Shown in pieces: positions 45,575-58,996 of a DNA stretch of 64,000 nt. The notes under the pieces were generated by a model that saw only the letters and a program-made list of their open reading frames with translations, was not told where the DNA came from and did no database searches. Origin of the DNA: Lutjanus erythropterus (lineage: Eukaryota; Chordata; Actinopteri; Lutjaniformes; Lutjanidae); assembly GCA_020091685.1 (NCBI GenBank), contig CM034605.1:30070281-30134280 (forward strand), read 5' to 3'. Position numbers and translations under genes: made by a program. Every line of letters starts with the position of its first letter. Position 1 is the stretch's first letter.

Positions 45575-47255
45575 CTACACCCAGAGGTAAGTCACAGTTT
45601 GTTTGATGGGAATCTCACTCAATTCCACCAGATCACAGTATTTAAGGGGAAGCAGCACAGATTTGCTGAGGTTCATTGTCAAACCAGAGACCTCAGAAAA
45701 TTCCTTGATGCAGTGCACAGCTTTGTTAAGTTCATTTTGATTGGACAGAAAATCTGTTTTGTCATCCGCTAATTGAGCTAATTTGAATTCTCTACCTAAA
45801 GCCCTTATACCCTGAAAGTTGCTTCTTTTAATATGTGTTGCCATGACCTGTGTGACCAGTGACATGTTTAAAGCATATATAAAATTCCCCTATTAACCCA
45901 TCATTCCATCATTCCATCATATACTTATTTTTCTGATCACATTAATTGGAAAACTTCATCTATTTTTCTACTATCTGGTTGTATGGTTCAAAGAAAGAAT
46001 GTCATCTTATCTTGGTTCAGGGTGTCAGCCAGATACAGCTTCTCATAAAAGCTCAATACATGTTGTGAGACTAATTTTTCATCCTCACATATAGTATCAT
46101 TAATTTTAAGTTTGCTCAGGGAAGATATTTCATGGTTTCTTTTTTCTAAATTGAAGAAATATTTTGTGCACTTTTCCCTGTGTTCAAGCCATTTCCTTCT
46201 GGATCTCGTGAAGGCACCTCTAGCTTTTTCCTTATAGATTTTGTTCAATTCAGTCTGCAAGTGAGCCAGTTCTTCCATTTCATCGCTGGTGGGGTCAGTT
46301 TTCTCTGATAATGGAATGATTTGGGTGTTAAGTTGTAATTCTTTTTCTTTATTATATCTGCTGATATATATATCTACTTAATCGTATGGCTAAATTTCTT
46401 ATTTCATATTTCATTAATTCCCAATATAGTCCAAATTTTTTAAAACATGTTTGCTTGTTGCCAGCATTTATCACAATGATTTTTTGTCTGTCCTTTACAA
46501 ATTCTTTATTTTGCAACAGCGTTTTGTTCCAATAGTCTCTATTCCACTTCTGCCTATCAGATCCAAGATGGAATTGAATTGTTATACCTTTGTGATCTGT
46601 CAGTATTGTGGGTTCTATTTTGATTTCTACCTTATTTTCTAGTTCTGCTGACATTAACCAAAAGTCCATGCGGGATTGGAGGGATCTGTCCTTATTGCTC
46701 CAAGTGTATATTTTTTCCTGTGGATGTCTTTGTCTCATATGTCAATCAAGTTCATTCTGTGGCAAATATTTTCCAATTCTGTCATCTGTTTGGTTTTGGG
46801 AGGCCATCTGTCCAAGCTTTCATCAAATACTGTGTTGAAATCTCCTCCTCATTAGATTTCAGCAGAGGGAAACAATGTCAGCCATTGATTAACCTTATTT
46901 TCTATTGTTGAGAAAATTATGTTATTGAGAGATTTACTATTGGAGGCATATATGTTTATCAGAATAACAAGAGACTGGTTGATATTTGTCACCAGAATGA
47001 TCCATCTGTCATCTCTATCGGTATTATTCTTTATATTTACCTTTCCCTTGTAGGATGGCGACCCCTGCTGAGCGACTGCTGCCATGAGAAAAACACACAT
47101 TTCTTCCCCATTGACTTCTCCAGTGTGAAAACATCAGAAGAATGGGTTTCTTGGATGAAATAATAATCTGCATCTTTATTCTGAAGAAATAAAAATAATT
47201 TCACCTCATTCTTAATGCCCCTGACGTTGATAGAAAAGGAGGTTGGAGATCTGCA
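45575..47255 (-). mobile_element. L1-like LINE, 5' part (endonuclease to RT), inverted and internally deleted
   Basis: Minus-strand frames reproduce a non-LTR ORF2 in order. From 47,230 down comes SINVRGIKNEVKLFLFLQ followed by ADYYFIQETH, the start of an apurinic-type endonuclease of the L1 clade. Then come IYTWSNKDRSLQSRMDFWL and LTDHKGITI (endonuclease end), KYFFNLEKRNHE (linker), and at 45,760 FKLAQLADDKTDF, an altered (F/Y)ADD catalytic box. It ends QTVTYLWV. Only about 120 bp separate the linker from the ADD region, so most of the RT core is deleted. Stops and frame changes are present. The C-terminal part lies at 48,865-49,630 on the opposite strand. Confidence 0.8.
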
Positions 47256-47782
47256 GCCAGGTACTCTTTATTAAAAGCAGCAGTTTTGTATGTTCTCGAT
47301 AATAACATCGGTTACGCTCTTACTTTGAAATCCAGACAAGATGAGTAGAAAGTCGAAACACGATCAGTAATCAAATGATTGGATGGTCGCTGATCACGTG
47401 ATTTTAAAGTACCAGTAGTAATGTTGAGCAACACATGACATCCTTCAAAGTAAAGGGTTTGAGTTAGCGTCCTCAAAGAAGTAAAAACCAGTTTGAGACA
47501 TACACTTATACATACAATTTAACAGTTAACTGATTTAAATAATATTACATCATGACCTCCACTGTAATTTACTGATGTTTCTCTTAAATATCTATTGTTT
47601 GTTTTAATACCCGTGTGAACTGCAATGATTATACTGTATGTATCTTCATAACTGAAAGGTGCATATACAGTAGTTGATATAGTTTTCGTGTATAGTTAAA
47701 TTAAATATTTTATCATTTTACTCTTAACTTTTTAACTGTATTCTATTTATTATTCACTCCTTTTTCTGCATGTCCTTTTTAA

Positions 47783-47835
47783 TGCTGTTATAACGTGAAT
47801 TTCCCCAGCGTGGCATCAATAAAATGTTCATATGT
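47783..47835 (+). repeat. Retroelement-like 3' tail, copy 2
   Basis: The sequence 'gctgttataacgtgaatttccccagcgtggcatcaataaaatgtt' is a diverged copy of the tail at 15430-15503. It runs into a TATATG microsatellite at 47,830-47,874. Confidence 0.5.
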
Positions 47836-47874
47836 ATATATATGTATATATATATATGTATATATATATATATG

Positions 47875-48572
<698 letters not shown>

Positions 48573-48864
48573 AGTTGCTTCTTTATTCTTCTGTATTGAT
48601 ACCGCGTCTGTATCGTTCCAATTCTCGTAAATTTCCTGTTTCCTCTGTTTCCTCTTCGTTCTCAGCCTGCTGAGGTTCCTCTCAACACTGAGGCCCCAGC
48701 GCCCCATGTGGCCGCTGATGATATTGCATGAAAATTTGAAATACTTTCAAAAATCATAATTTTGTTAAAATGAAGAACGCTTCACGAATTTCGTGTCATC
48801 CTTGCGCCCCGCCTCCTGTCATCGTTGAATTTATCATGGACCAGAAAAGCGAGTACTTGTGAGT

Positions 48865-49630
48865 CAGCTCTTTAAGAAAGAAGGTCCACTGTATAATTAC
48901 TCAGAATTTCTTGCCAGATATAATATGCCTGTAACCCCAAAAAGAATTTTCTGTAGTTTTTGATGCTATTTCACCTGGTATGTGCATGTTATTTAGGAGT
49001 ACTGAATGCCCTCAGCCCTTGTCATTGTTTCTCCTCTAATAAAGATATATATTCCAGAATCAGGGCTTTGTTTCAGGGTGACTGGTCTCTGTTCCTTCAG
49101 CAACATTTTACTGGAGTAATTTTGTGAGCAATGTAGCTTGGAAGAAGGTTTGGTCTCTACCACAAAAGTACCATCTAACAAATAAGGTAAAAGAAGTCTC
49201 TTTCAAGTTGATTCATAGATTTCATCCAGTGAAGCATTTTTGCAAAACTGAAGAGAGACATAGATATAAATTGCTCTTTCTGTGAATTACATCCTGAAAC
49301 TTGCTCTCATTTATTCTGGTCTCTGTAAATTTACAAATGAATTCTGGAAAGATGTTAATGAGTACTTAACAGACAAGATTCTCACAGATTTTGCTCTCTA
49401 CTACAGGGATGTTATATTAGGATGTTTCAAGTATCAAGAAAAAGACGCTAATGCCTTTTACTTAACAATCAATATTACTACTTTGTAAATTCCATATTCA
49501 TAAATGTAAATTTACAAACCAAAACCCCAATTCTTTGTTTTAATGAAGGTCTTTGATTGAGTCCTCAAAAACAAAAAAGCTATCAAAACTGTCAATATCT
49601 GTAATCACTTTGATGTCTTAAAGTGAATCT
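48865..49630 (+). mobile_element. L1-like LINE, C-terminal part
   Basis: Plus-strand text reads YNYSEFLARYNMPVTPKRIF, FDAISPGMCMLF, WKKVWSLPQKYHLTNKVKE, FKLIHRFHPVKHF, then CSFCELHPETCSHLFW and CKFTNEFWKDVN. This is the C-terminal zinc-knuckle region typical of fish L1/Tx1-type ORF2. It continues to about 49,600 (KFHIHKCKF, KNKKAIKT). Frames are broken by several small indels. It fits the same family as the inverted segment at 45,575-47,255. Confidence 0.75.
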
Positions 49631-50299
49631 TATGTCACACTCTCGCATATTTTATGTATTCATTCATTTATTTTATAACTATGTTTTTTTTAATTATATA
49701 TTATTTATTTATTTACTTATTTTTTCAATAACTTACTTGAACTGATTGGTGTTCTCATCATGCTTTACTATGTGATACTCTCCATGCTATTATTTCTTCC
49801 CATTACTTCTTTGTTGTTTGTTTATTGATATGTTTACTTTTGCACTGTTTCCATCCTTTCAAATTGATCCGTCCATCCACGTCAGAGGTCAAGAAGCGGG
49901 AAATAATCAAATGAAATCAACGAAAAGAAGTTCGTATCGAAAATACAAATAAATGTTGAATAAAAGATGAAAAAGTGAGATGATCAGAGAGAAAGAAATA
50001 CTAAAAGGTATAACACGTTATTGCACGTCTTAGCTGTTAACAGTGTAATAAAAATCGTATGAACAAAAAAACACCTTTACAATAACAAATGACGTCATCA
50101 TCGCGCGCCAGCTTCAGAGCGGCTGCAGTTGAGCAGTGACGGTCGCTGTCAGATTATTCGTTTCAGTAACAACACTCGAAATAAAAGCACACTTTGGTAG
50201 TATTCGCACGTTAAGCGGAAGTTACAGCAGATTTTTCTTATTATTTCGCGGCTCTTTCTCAGAGTTTTATCCGTCAGCCTTTGAACGGTCCTGGTACTG
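49631..50299. other. AT-rich spacer and upstream region of the F-box locus
   Basis: AT-rich sequence up to about 50,090, then a short CpG-containing stretch (GCGCGCCAGC.. at 50,103 and onward) that may be the promoter of the F-box locus. Nothing else seen. Confidence 0.4.
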
Positions 50300-52606
50300 A
50301 TGGAGCAGCTGCAGCGGCTCCTCCTGAAGTTTGGATCTGTGTGTTCAGCTACCTGACCACGGAGGAGAACACATCGTCCGCTCCTGCTGCAGGTACCTCA
50401 GGAAGCTCGTCGACCACCCGTCCCTGTGGAGGGCCGATGTGGTGATGCTGTCCGACCTCCGCCGCTACACCTACGGCTTTGGGACACCCTGCGCCACCGC
50501 AAGCTCACCCGGGTAGCGGTGCGACACCTGCGGCGCAAAGAGTGGCGGCGGCTCGTCATGTTCCTGCCCTCACCACCGCCGTCGCCTTCGTGGACGGAGG
50601 GCGGCTGTACAAGGAAAAGTACCTGACAACCTGTCGCGGTTCCCCGACCTGAGGGACTCGGGTGGGAACGCCAGCCGACGAGCCGATGCTGGGGAGGATC
50701 CGAGCGAGCAGCTGCAGGAGAGCTCACTCACCTGAGCGTGTGTAACGTCAGACTCACCTGCACCGTGGAGTTCATCAACACCGTGTCCCGCCTGGTCAAC
50801 CTGCGGTACCTGCTCTTCCATCAGCAGGGGAGGGCTACGGGCTGGACACGGTGAGACCGGTCCCTGCAGCGTCTTCCACAACCTGCTGCTGAGCCTGAAG
50901 AAGCTGGAAGCATCTGTCCTGGGGAATGAGGGGAGCCGCCGAGCCGCTGCCGATGACTACCTGAGTCCTCCAGACCCGCACCAGCCAGGTCAGACACCTG
51001 TCACCTGTCTGTCTGTCTGTCCTCTACCTGAAGGACACTGCTGTGGTCAGAGATCAGACCAGTGGTTCTTTGCCCTTTAACTACCAATCACATTAACTTA
51101 AGTGGCAACCTTGAGCCCCTTATGGCTTCAACTAACAATGATTTCATTAGGGCTGCAATGATTAATCAATTATTAAACTGATCACCAACTATTTTGATAA
51201 TCGATCAATCGATTTGAGTAATTTTCTAAGAAAAAGTCAAAATTCTTTGATTTCAGCTTAAATATGAATATTTACTAATATTCATTCAATCCTCTGATAG
51301 TAAATGGATTAAAGGAAGATAGTGATTTTATTAGTACTTTTAACACTTTACAGAGGGTGACTCATCGGAAAGTTGGACCACATATAAAGTTTTATTTCAC
51401 ACATCCTACATTAACTCATAAATCTGTACAGTGTATGAAAAAGTCAGTCACAAACTCTTCTCTTCCTTGGTTCTGTAGGACGGTACGGGCGCCCGGCGCT
51501 GACCACTCTGGAGCTGGTCGATTACCCAGAAACCATCCTGCCAGAGAACGCCTGAGGAGTCTGACGTCGCTCAGGTCTCTGACTGTCCGCTACAGGTACA
51601 TCAGAGGGCATCGAGTGTCGCCTCCGGTCCTGGCTGAGTCCCTCCAACAGCTGGAGACGCTCGATCATCGGTGAGTCAAACAATCATTAAGAGTCCAAGG
51701 TGACGTTTCTAGATGACTTGTTTTTCCAAACCAGCAGCCCAAAACCCAAAGATATTCAATTTTATAATGTTCTAAAACAGAAAACATCAAATCATGATGT
51801 TAGAGAAACTGGAAGCAGAAAATATTTTACGCTGCTTGATAAATTACTCTTAAACATTGATAGATTATCAAAACTTTTGATGATTATCGACATGGCTAAA
51901 TCTATCCAGAGGTTTAATGTGACCCCTCCTGCTGTTTTCTGTCCTCTCAGGTGGAAACTCTCTGGCTGCCTACACACCACCATCCCGTCCAGCGTGACCA
52001 GGCTGACGCTGCGTGCAGGCCATAACTCTGAAGGACATGGACTCGACGCCCAAAGTCCCGCACTCGAGCACCTCGACATCGAGCAGAACCGCTCCAGCGG
52101 CAGCCTCTGCAGACGGATCCCCATGTTGTTCCTCAGCTCAGGACGCTCAGGATACGGTGAGACACACGGGACAATTTTTAGTGTGAAAGCACCAACAAGC
52201 AGCGGCTTCTACCCAGAATCCTTTGCATCTATCCCTTTAAACACTGTGTATAAATGTGTCCTTCAGTTTTCAAATATCTGAACCACCAGACATTATTGTG
52301 GCTCCAGTTTTAGTTTTAGCACAGATCTGTTTATTTCTTTGTGTTCATGCAGTAAAAGTTTGACCTGTCTTCTCTTTTCTGTCTCTCAGGTTTTTCCGTA
52401 GAGAACCAGAGAAAGACCTGCTGAGCCTCCACCGCTGCGACACCTGGTGCAGCTGGAGCTGCTGGTGAGCGCTGCTCATCCTGAGAGACTACCTGAATGG
52501 TCACCCCTGGCCCAGCCCCTGTGTGCAGGAGCTGATCAACCAGCTGAGAGAGCTGTCGGAGAACAGGATCACCGTCATCACCACGATCGCCAGAGGAACC
52601 CGCTGA
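50300..52606 (+). pseudogene. F-box/leucine-rich-repeat protein gene with repeated frame breaks
   Basis: Four exon-like blocks (50300-50988, 51479-51670, 51951-52156, 52390-52606) are bounded by good GT-AG sites. Exon 1 has an F-box-like N-terminus (EVWICVFSYLTTEE, then IVRSCCRYLRKLVDHPSLW), followed by HRKLTRVAVRHLRRKEW. Leucine-rich-repeat text follows: LSVCNVRLTCTVEFINTV, LRSLTSLRSLTVRYRYIR, LEHLDIEQNRSS and CVQELINQLRELSENRITVI. F-box/LRR proteins are substrate receptors of SCF ubiquitin ligases. No single frame is open: exon 1 alone needs eight frame changes, and at least one is needed in each later exon. I cannot name the orthologue. It is either a decayed gene or an intact gene damaged by sequence errors; coding identity is well conserved between the breaks. 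Confidence 0.7.
51140..51325 (+). repeat. Dispersed repeat family A, copy 8, in F-box gene intron 1
   Basis: It begins AGGGCTGCAATGATTAATC and has 'gataatcgatcaatcgatttgagtaattttctaag' and 'ctctgatagtaaatgga'. It is truncated on the right. Confidence 0.65.
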
Positions 52607-53911
52607 GAGAGTGTGACTGTGTGTGGAGGCGACTGAAGACGAGAAGATGACAGCACTGGGAATGTAGATTTTACTCCTCCTGAAGAGAAGCAGACGAGCA
52701 CCGCCAGTGACAGGAACAGAAGCAGAGAAAACCTGAGAGACGACTTGTTGATGATGAGAGGTGGCGCCACTTTCTCTTCAGAAATAAAAGATATTAAGAG
52801 AGAAATAAACGAGGCTGAAGAATGTCTAAAATCATGAGGAGGTAGAACTGAAGATTAGAGCCAATGCTTTGGCTCAAAACCCTTGAAAATGAAGCACTGA
52901 AGTCCAGTGATGATGGTTTCAGGTGTGAGCAGCTCAATAAAAGAACCTGCAAAGGAGGAACAGACCGACAGCCCAGATCTGAGGAGTAATATGGAGGAGA
53001 TGAATTCATACTCCAAAACACCAGACGTTACAGGTTATAGCATCGATGGTAAAAAAATAATGTTTCACTACTTTGGCAGATATTGTGAGATGATTCATGA
53101 TTATTGTGAATGATCTTTTTCTCATTTCTCTCTCTGTCATGATGATGTGACATTTCACAGAATCAGTATGAAACAAATATATTTTCTTACATCTGGAGAA
53201 GCAGATTTGTAGGTCAGAACGCCTCTGCAGCACTGCAGGACATCACTGTAATGGTGCTTTGTCACAATTTTTCATTATCAAAACTTGCAGCTTCTGCAGT
53301 TTGGATTTTGCACTTGGGCGTGTTGTGATTTGAGTAGAAGGCAACATGCTCACCACGCTGGTCTCGTTTGTGGTGCAGCGAATCAAAGCCCCTAAAATTC
53401 CTGCACACGTGCATCACCACCTCTGCACTGATTTGTTTTTAAAAATGCTGACATTTCGGCCGCAAGGACATTTCTCAAGACACAGCAATCATAAAGTGCT
53501 TAAATTAAAAGTTCATGCTCATTAAAAATCCTCAACTAGTCAAAATATTTAACATTAACAAACCTCATAGTACCAATCAACTGTAGTATGATAGATATAA
53601 TAGAAATAAAAGACAGAGAGAAATGACCTGTGTATTATTTAGTATTATTAGTGGGATTATTTTCTTCTGTTTTTACATTTACCTCTCTGATTCACTTGAG
53701 CCCTTTAAAACTCCAGCCACCATCATTACTAATTTGTCTTTTTGGGTGGTGGAAATATTTTTCCTATGAACTTTTATTTTTATTATTTTATTTATTTATT
53801 TATTTTTAAATATGTCTCTTTAGTGGTATGATGAGGTTTGTTGAGGATTTTAAATGAGCCTTGCATGTGACTACAGACAGCAGAGGATTATCATCCAGTT
53901 ATGTTCTATAT
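52607..53911. other. Spacer with MITE remnant
   Basis: This is probably the 3' UTR of the F-box locus (AATAAA near 52,783) followed by a MITE copy (53,149-53,335). It is AT-rich after 53,500. Confidence 0.4.
53149..53335 (+). repeat. MITE-like repeat, TGTGCAGCC family, copy 2
   Basis: It shares 'catctggagaa.cagatttgtaggtcag' and 'tctgcagc' with 55508-55742, then 'ttttgcacttgggc'. The right terminus is lost. Confidence 0.6.
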
Positions 53912-54645
53912 TTAAAGGAGAAGTGTGTGATTTCCAGTGGCATCTAACATTCAAACCTTAGATTGCATCTAAGAGGATTCACCCGACACTGCCCCTCTCT
54001 CACCAAGAGTACGGTACGCAGCGGACAAAATGGCGAGCGAAAGCTATCTCACAACAAACTACAATTATGTGTGTAGGATGAATTACCTGTCCAGCAGAAA
54101 ACAGGCAACCTTGGCTTCACTGTGAAAACGTTTGTCCTCCATCAGCATTTCCATCGTGTAAACGCTATGCCGATGTTGATTCATGTTTTGCCGTTTCCTG
54201 TCATGCTTGCGCTACTTTCTTTTGCGCTTTGCTTCTTGGATGACGGGATTCACTGTCCGCTGCTTTTGTTCTGGTACAGTGTATGTATGATCCTCCATTT
54301 GTCAAAACTGTGCCAGTCAAGGTTCACAACGCTAAATGGTCTGCCAGCAATCACCCGCGCCTATCCTCCCCGCCTACTTCGTGTTTACGCTGCGGCCTCC
54401 GTAACGTCCATGGCTTCCCAAGACTCACTGTTAGTGCAGTTTGTCGCTTGCGCCACGACGCGCAGGATGATGATCTCCGTAAGTCACCCGACAGTATGTA
54501 ATATAAATGGTTATTTCTAAAGTAACGGAACATATAGATTATGAGTTTACGCGATTGATAATAATAAATAACATACTATATATAATATATCTCATTTATG
54601 TACATAAATTCCTGTAATTATTACACACTGGTCCTTTAAGCACTT
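53912..54645. mobile_element. MITE-like element with TTAAAGGA..AGTGTGT ends
   Basis: The left end TTTAAAGGAGAAGTGTGTGA is matched by the right end read in reverse, CTTAAAGGACCAGTGTGTAA. The interior of about 690 bp includes an ATG frame (MASESYLTTNYNY) starting near 54,030 that soon stops. Its inverted ends are TTAA-centred, like those at 32,254 and 42,453, but the inner sequences differ. Confidence 0.6.
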
Positions 54646-56009
54646 TGTCACTTTATGACTGAAATGTCCTTAGAAAGGTCCCTGTGATGGAAACTTCTTC
54701 ACTTCTTGAATAAAACAATACAATAATCTGCCAATATTTTTGATTAGTTAAGAAGTAGTTACAGTTAATTTGATCAAACTGTTGAAACTCTGAGGGTCAA
54801 GATGACACTAATCTTCATGTGTGGCATCAGCCAAGAGTTAACAGTATAATTTAGCTCAGTTTTTAGCAAGAAAGTAACCACAGCAAAACCATAAATGGAT
54901 GCCGTGTCTGTTGTCGTTATTTGCACTGAAGATCCTTTTTATTGCTAAAAATCCACTCTTAGAAATGATATTGTTGACTTGTGAGTCTAATGGACAAACG
55001 TTGTGTGTTCAAGATTGAATTTCAGTCCCTTCAGGAAGTTGCGATGTTGCAACAATTAACGCAAATTCAACCAATCCCTGTGAATTTTTTTCAATGCTGC
55101 AGATTCTGCAATTATTGTAGCTTCCCACGAGTTCAAACACTGAGAAGAACACAACGTTTTTCATCGATGTTGACATGTGTCAATGTTTGTGCACTTTAAT
55201 ATTGTATAATTTTCTGCTGTTTTCTGAGTTTTAACTCTTGATTCTTTGTGGAACAGAACCATCCACATGCACTTCTTCATCACAGTCTGCTTTTCTGTAA
55301 ACAGATATTTGCATATCAGCTAAATCCTCATCAGATGACAGACAGTGGGTCCAAAGAGTCCACACTAACTGTCGCCATAGAACTAAAGGCCGTTGACAGG
55401 TGATTGGTCAGTATGACCTGGACTGCACACAGAAAACAAATGGAAATCAGATGTTTTCCAAGACCAAAATCTTGTCCCGTGTGAACAGATTCTTCACTCA
55501 TTTATAGTAAGGCTGCATGATTTGTCATATTCTGAACCAAACAAATGTTTTCTTTCATCTGGAGAACAAGATTTTTAGGTCAGGTCATCTCTGCAGCTCT
55601 ACAGTTCCTCATTATAATACTGTTTCCTCACACACTTTTTCCTTTTTCAAAAAAATGCGATTTGGTTCTGGTTCTGCAATGTGGATGTTGCACTTGGTCA
55701 TATTGCAATTTTATTGCAGTTGTGATTAATTGTGCAGCCTTAACATGTAGATATCTGTTTATAGGGATTAACTGATAAGTAACAAGAAACCGCAGTACAA
55801 ACATGTTGGTTTTCAACTGTAAAATGTCGCGTTTATCACACATCGTTTCTCTCAGCCCACACAGGACCGAATAGTCAAAGAGGTTTTCATTAATATAAAC
55901 TTAACTTTTAATGCTCAGAAAATGTTCTTCAGTTTACAGGGTAATTCTGACATTTTTAAACCTGGGTTCTGTCTTTTTGAACATATTTTTGGGTCCATAT
56001 TTTTGACTA
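54646..56009. other. Intergenic, no gene seen
   Basis: It contains only the MITE copy at 55508-55742 and otherwise AT-rich sequence with no supportable coding region. Confidence 0.45.
55508..55742 (+). repeat. MITE-like repeat, TGTGCAGCC family, copy 3 (full)
   Basis: The left end AAGGCTGCATGATTTGTCAT and the right end GTGATTAATTGTGCAGCCTT form inverted repeats (GGCTGCA..TGCAGCC). This is the most complete of three copies in the window. Class undetermined; hAT-like ends. Confidence 0.7.
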
Positions 56010-56568
56010 CCGTATTTTCCGGACTATAAGTCGCACTTTTTTTCATAGTTTGGCTGGTCTTGCGACTTATACTCAGGTGCGACTTGTATAAATTAAAATA
56101 TATAATTTCACATGTTCTTAAATGTTATTTCACACTGACCGACATGACCAAGGAGTAAACATTACCTACAGCAGCGAGAGGGCACTCTAGGCTTGTGACA
56201 ACTACCGGTATCTGCTACTCCTGTACCACTGAAAATTTATTTAAACATTAACTTAAAGACAACTGAGAAAGACTTAACACAAATTCCCCCCAAAAGAAAA
56301 TCATATTCTGCAGATTACAAGCTGCAAGTAGTGAAATATGCAGCCGGCAACGAATATGAATGACTTTGCGGGAGGACCTTCTTGGTGTTACCGCTTCATG
56401 CAACGCAACCACTTCTCTATCAGAGCACGGACAACGGTTAAAATAAATTTCCCCAAAAAATGCGACTTATAGTCCAGTGCGACTTACATATGTTTTTTCT
56501 TCTTCATGATGCATTTTTTGACTGGTGCGACTTATACTCCGGAGCGACTTATAGTCCGAAAAATACGG
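56010..56568 (+). mobile_element. Pogo-like non-autonomous DNA transposon
   Basis: The 25-bp inverted ends differ at one base: left CCGTATTTTCCGGACTATAAGTCGC, right (reverse complement) CCGTATTTTTCGGACTATAAGTCGC. A TA precedes the left end and GA follows the right one, so the expected TA duplication is degraded. Copies of GCGACTTATA recur inside both ends. The interior, at about 56,300-56,450, has ADYKLQVVKYAAGNEYE and after a break WCYRFMQRNHFSIRARTTV. This resembles the N-terminal helix-turn-helix (CENP-B-like) part of pogo/Tigger transposases. The catalytic domain is absent. Confidence 0.8.
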
Positions 56569-58044
56569 GAATTGGTTGAAAAAGTTTTGGAATTGGTGGT
56601 AAATGTGGCAGTTAAAAGTTTTTTTCCACTGAGAGGTTCAGATTTTTATTCTGAGTGTCTGACAACGTTATGAAAGAATCCTTACAGAGACTGACCTTTT
56701 TAATAAAAGAGTAAGAGTGAAAATGTTTTTGTCGGTGGAGTCTGGTGGCTTTGAACAGCGCGATAAAACAGCTGTTTCTGGTTAAACAAAAAAGATTTTA
56801 ATCTTTTTAAAAAAGAAAAGTTTGATCCTTTCATAATGTTGTCAGACACTAATAATCTTGGCCTGTTAGTCGCAAAAATTAGTATTTTTATCCGATGTAC
56901 TTAATTTTACACTGCAGCCTGTTTCACCGCTGACGGCTGCAGCTCTCACTCAGTGCTGAACCAACTGTTGTCACCTAGACACAAAAACATGAGGAAATAC
57001 GATCCAGATTATTAAAAATACCAAATTTACCCTTTAACTGAATCAAGCTGTAGTGCTGAAGGCACAGCCAACAAACTAACTACCTAACAAACTTAATCAA
57101 CTAACTAAACAACGTGTCACTTTTTTATGAAAAAACTACCTATTTTACTTTGTTTGTGCTGCAAAAATAATTTCAGTTGTTACAATTTAAAGTATTTTAT
57201 GACTGATAAACTTTGAATGTTCAGTTGAATATTTAACTTGAACGATGATAAAGGTTCTTTATGTGCAGCCAGTTTTCTTTAGATTTTAGTGATTAATATG
57301 ATTTAGCATTTATTTAAAAAAACAAAAAACAAAACAGTATAAATAATAAGAAGAATGTTCAGGGAGAATTAATTGAAGCAAATCAAAATGCAAATGCAAA
57401 GTGATTCTGATTTTGAATCTTAAATATTTAGTTTCAGAACCTTAAATTCCTTTTTTAAAAGCATTTGAATTTTCTCTAAACTCAAAGCTGTGATTTTGGC
57501 TCCAAACATCAATTTTAATTCTCAAAATTTGTATAAAATCTCACAAATAACGTATAGGAGCTGAAAAAAGAGCGCTGAGATCATGAGTTAATTAAAACAT
57601 ATCAAAATAATGAAGTAAATGAACCTGATGTCAGAAGAAAATGAGCCTTGATGTCTTGAGATAACAAAATGATTAACTTGAGATCTTAAGACATGAAAAA
57701 ATAATTCTAAGTACGACCGTTCTCTGTATCTGTATTTATTTCAGTGTGTGTGTTTTGTTTCATTGGAACATAAAAGTTTTCAGGTTACTATGAAGTAAAC
57801 TATGAAACTACTATGAAAGCAGCCAGGATTCACGCCTGAGAAACTGGAAGCAACATTTTTATTTTCTTTCAAACCATGAAATGGAAAAGAAAAGTCAGGG
57901 CAAAAAGATTTTAGATTTTTGTAGAATTATGTTTCTTTTTCAGTAGTTGAGTCATTCTGGCGGTGTGTCAGGGTCATTGTAGGTTAGAAAATGAATGAAA
58001 TATTAAAAATACAGAGAAAATTGTAATTTTCAACTATTCTAACT

Positions 58045-58300
58045 AAGAATACAACTAATGTTTATTTTTATTATCAATTAATTTGTCGATTGTTTTCTAG
58101 ATTAGTTTCTTGGTTTATAAAATGTCAGAAAATGGTGAAAAATGTTGATCAGTGTTTCCCGAAGTCCAAGATGACACGTTCAAATGTCTTGTTTTGTCCA
58201 CGTCAAAGATATTCAGTTTACTGTCAGAGAGGAGCAAAGAAACCAGGAAATATTCATCGTTAAGAGGCTGGAATCAGAGGAATTCGACTTTTAACCTCCT
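58045..58300 (-). repeat. Dispersed repeat family A, copy 9 (inverted, well preserved)
   Basis: Reverse orientation: 'ttggtttataaaatgtcagaaaatggtgaaaaatgttgatcagtgtttccc', 'caaatgtcttgttttgtccac', 'gatattcagtttactgtcagagaggagcaaagaaacc'. It lies close to the family consensus judged from the other copies. Confidence 0.75.
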
Positions 58301-58902
58301 TCTCTCTTCACTGTAATTTTTTTCCCAAACTTGAGAGCGTCTTTTTCTTTTTGCTTTGTTTTTCCTGACTTTTTGTTTTTAATGAAACCCGTCTGACTGT
58401 TGTTACAAACACAAGAATAAAATAAGCAGCAGCTTTAAAAATGTTGTAATGTAGCAGCAGGCAAAAAGGAGATTTGCTGGAGAAATGGTGATTATTTTTT
58501 GGGATAGTTGTATTTTTTTGAACAGTTCTTAGATTTGTAAAGACCCAAAGGTCAGAAACTGTCAACATCAAGGATAACTGTCCGCTGAATGAGATGGAAT
58601 CTCAAATTATTGTGTATTATTAATAAATGCAATGATTGTGAATTAAAAGAGAACAATTTATTCTTTAATTTGGTCCTTTTTGTCTTTTTTCCATCGTGAC
58701 TTTATTTCTATTTATATTATCAACTTGTGTTTTAATAATTTATACCAAACCATCTCTGCTAATAAAAATGATTTTCATCATTTCTTAAAATCCAGACGAT
58801 CAGAAACGTTGACATGAATGGTTGTGAGGCAGTGAGGAGTCTCTTCCATTGTTTTTGAGATTCTGCAATAATGTTTTCCTGTGAAACTCCAGCAGAGTTT
58901 TG

Positions 58903-58996
58903 TGGACTAAAAAACTAAACCTGACCTTCAGTCAACATGAGGGTGAGTAGATAATGACTGAACTTTCATTTCTGGGTGAACTATCCCTTTAACTTT
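58903..58996 (+). repeat. Dispersed repeat end, GGGTGAAC type, copy 2
   Basis: It matches 7055-7147: 'ctaaacctgaccttcagtcaacatgagggtgagtagataatgactgaactttcatttctgggtgaact', followed by ATCCCTTTAA. Confidence 0.75.
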
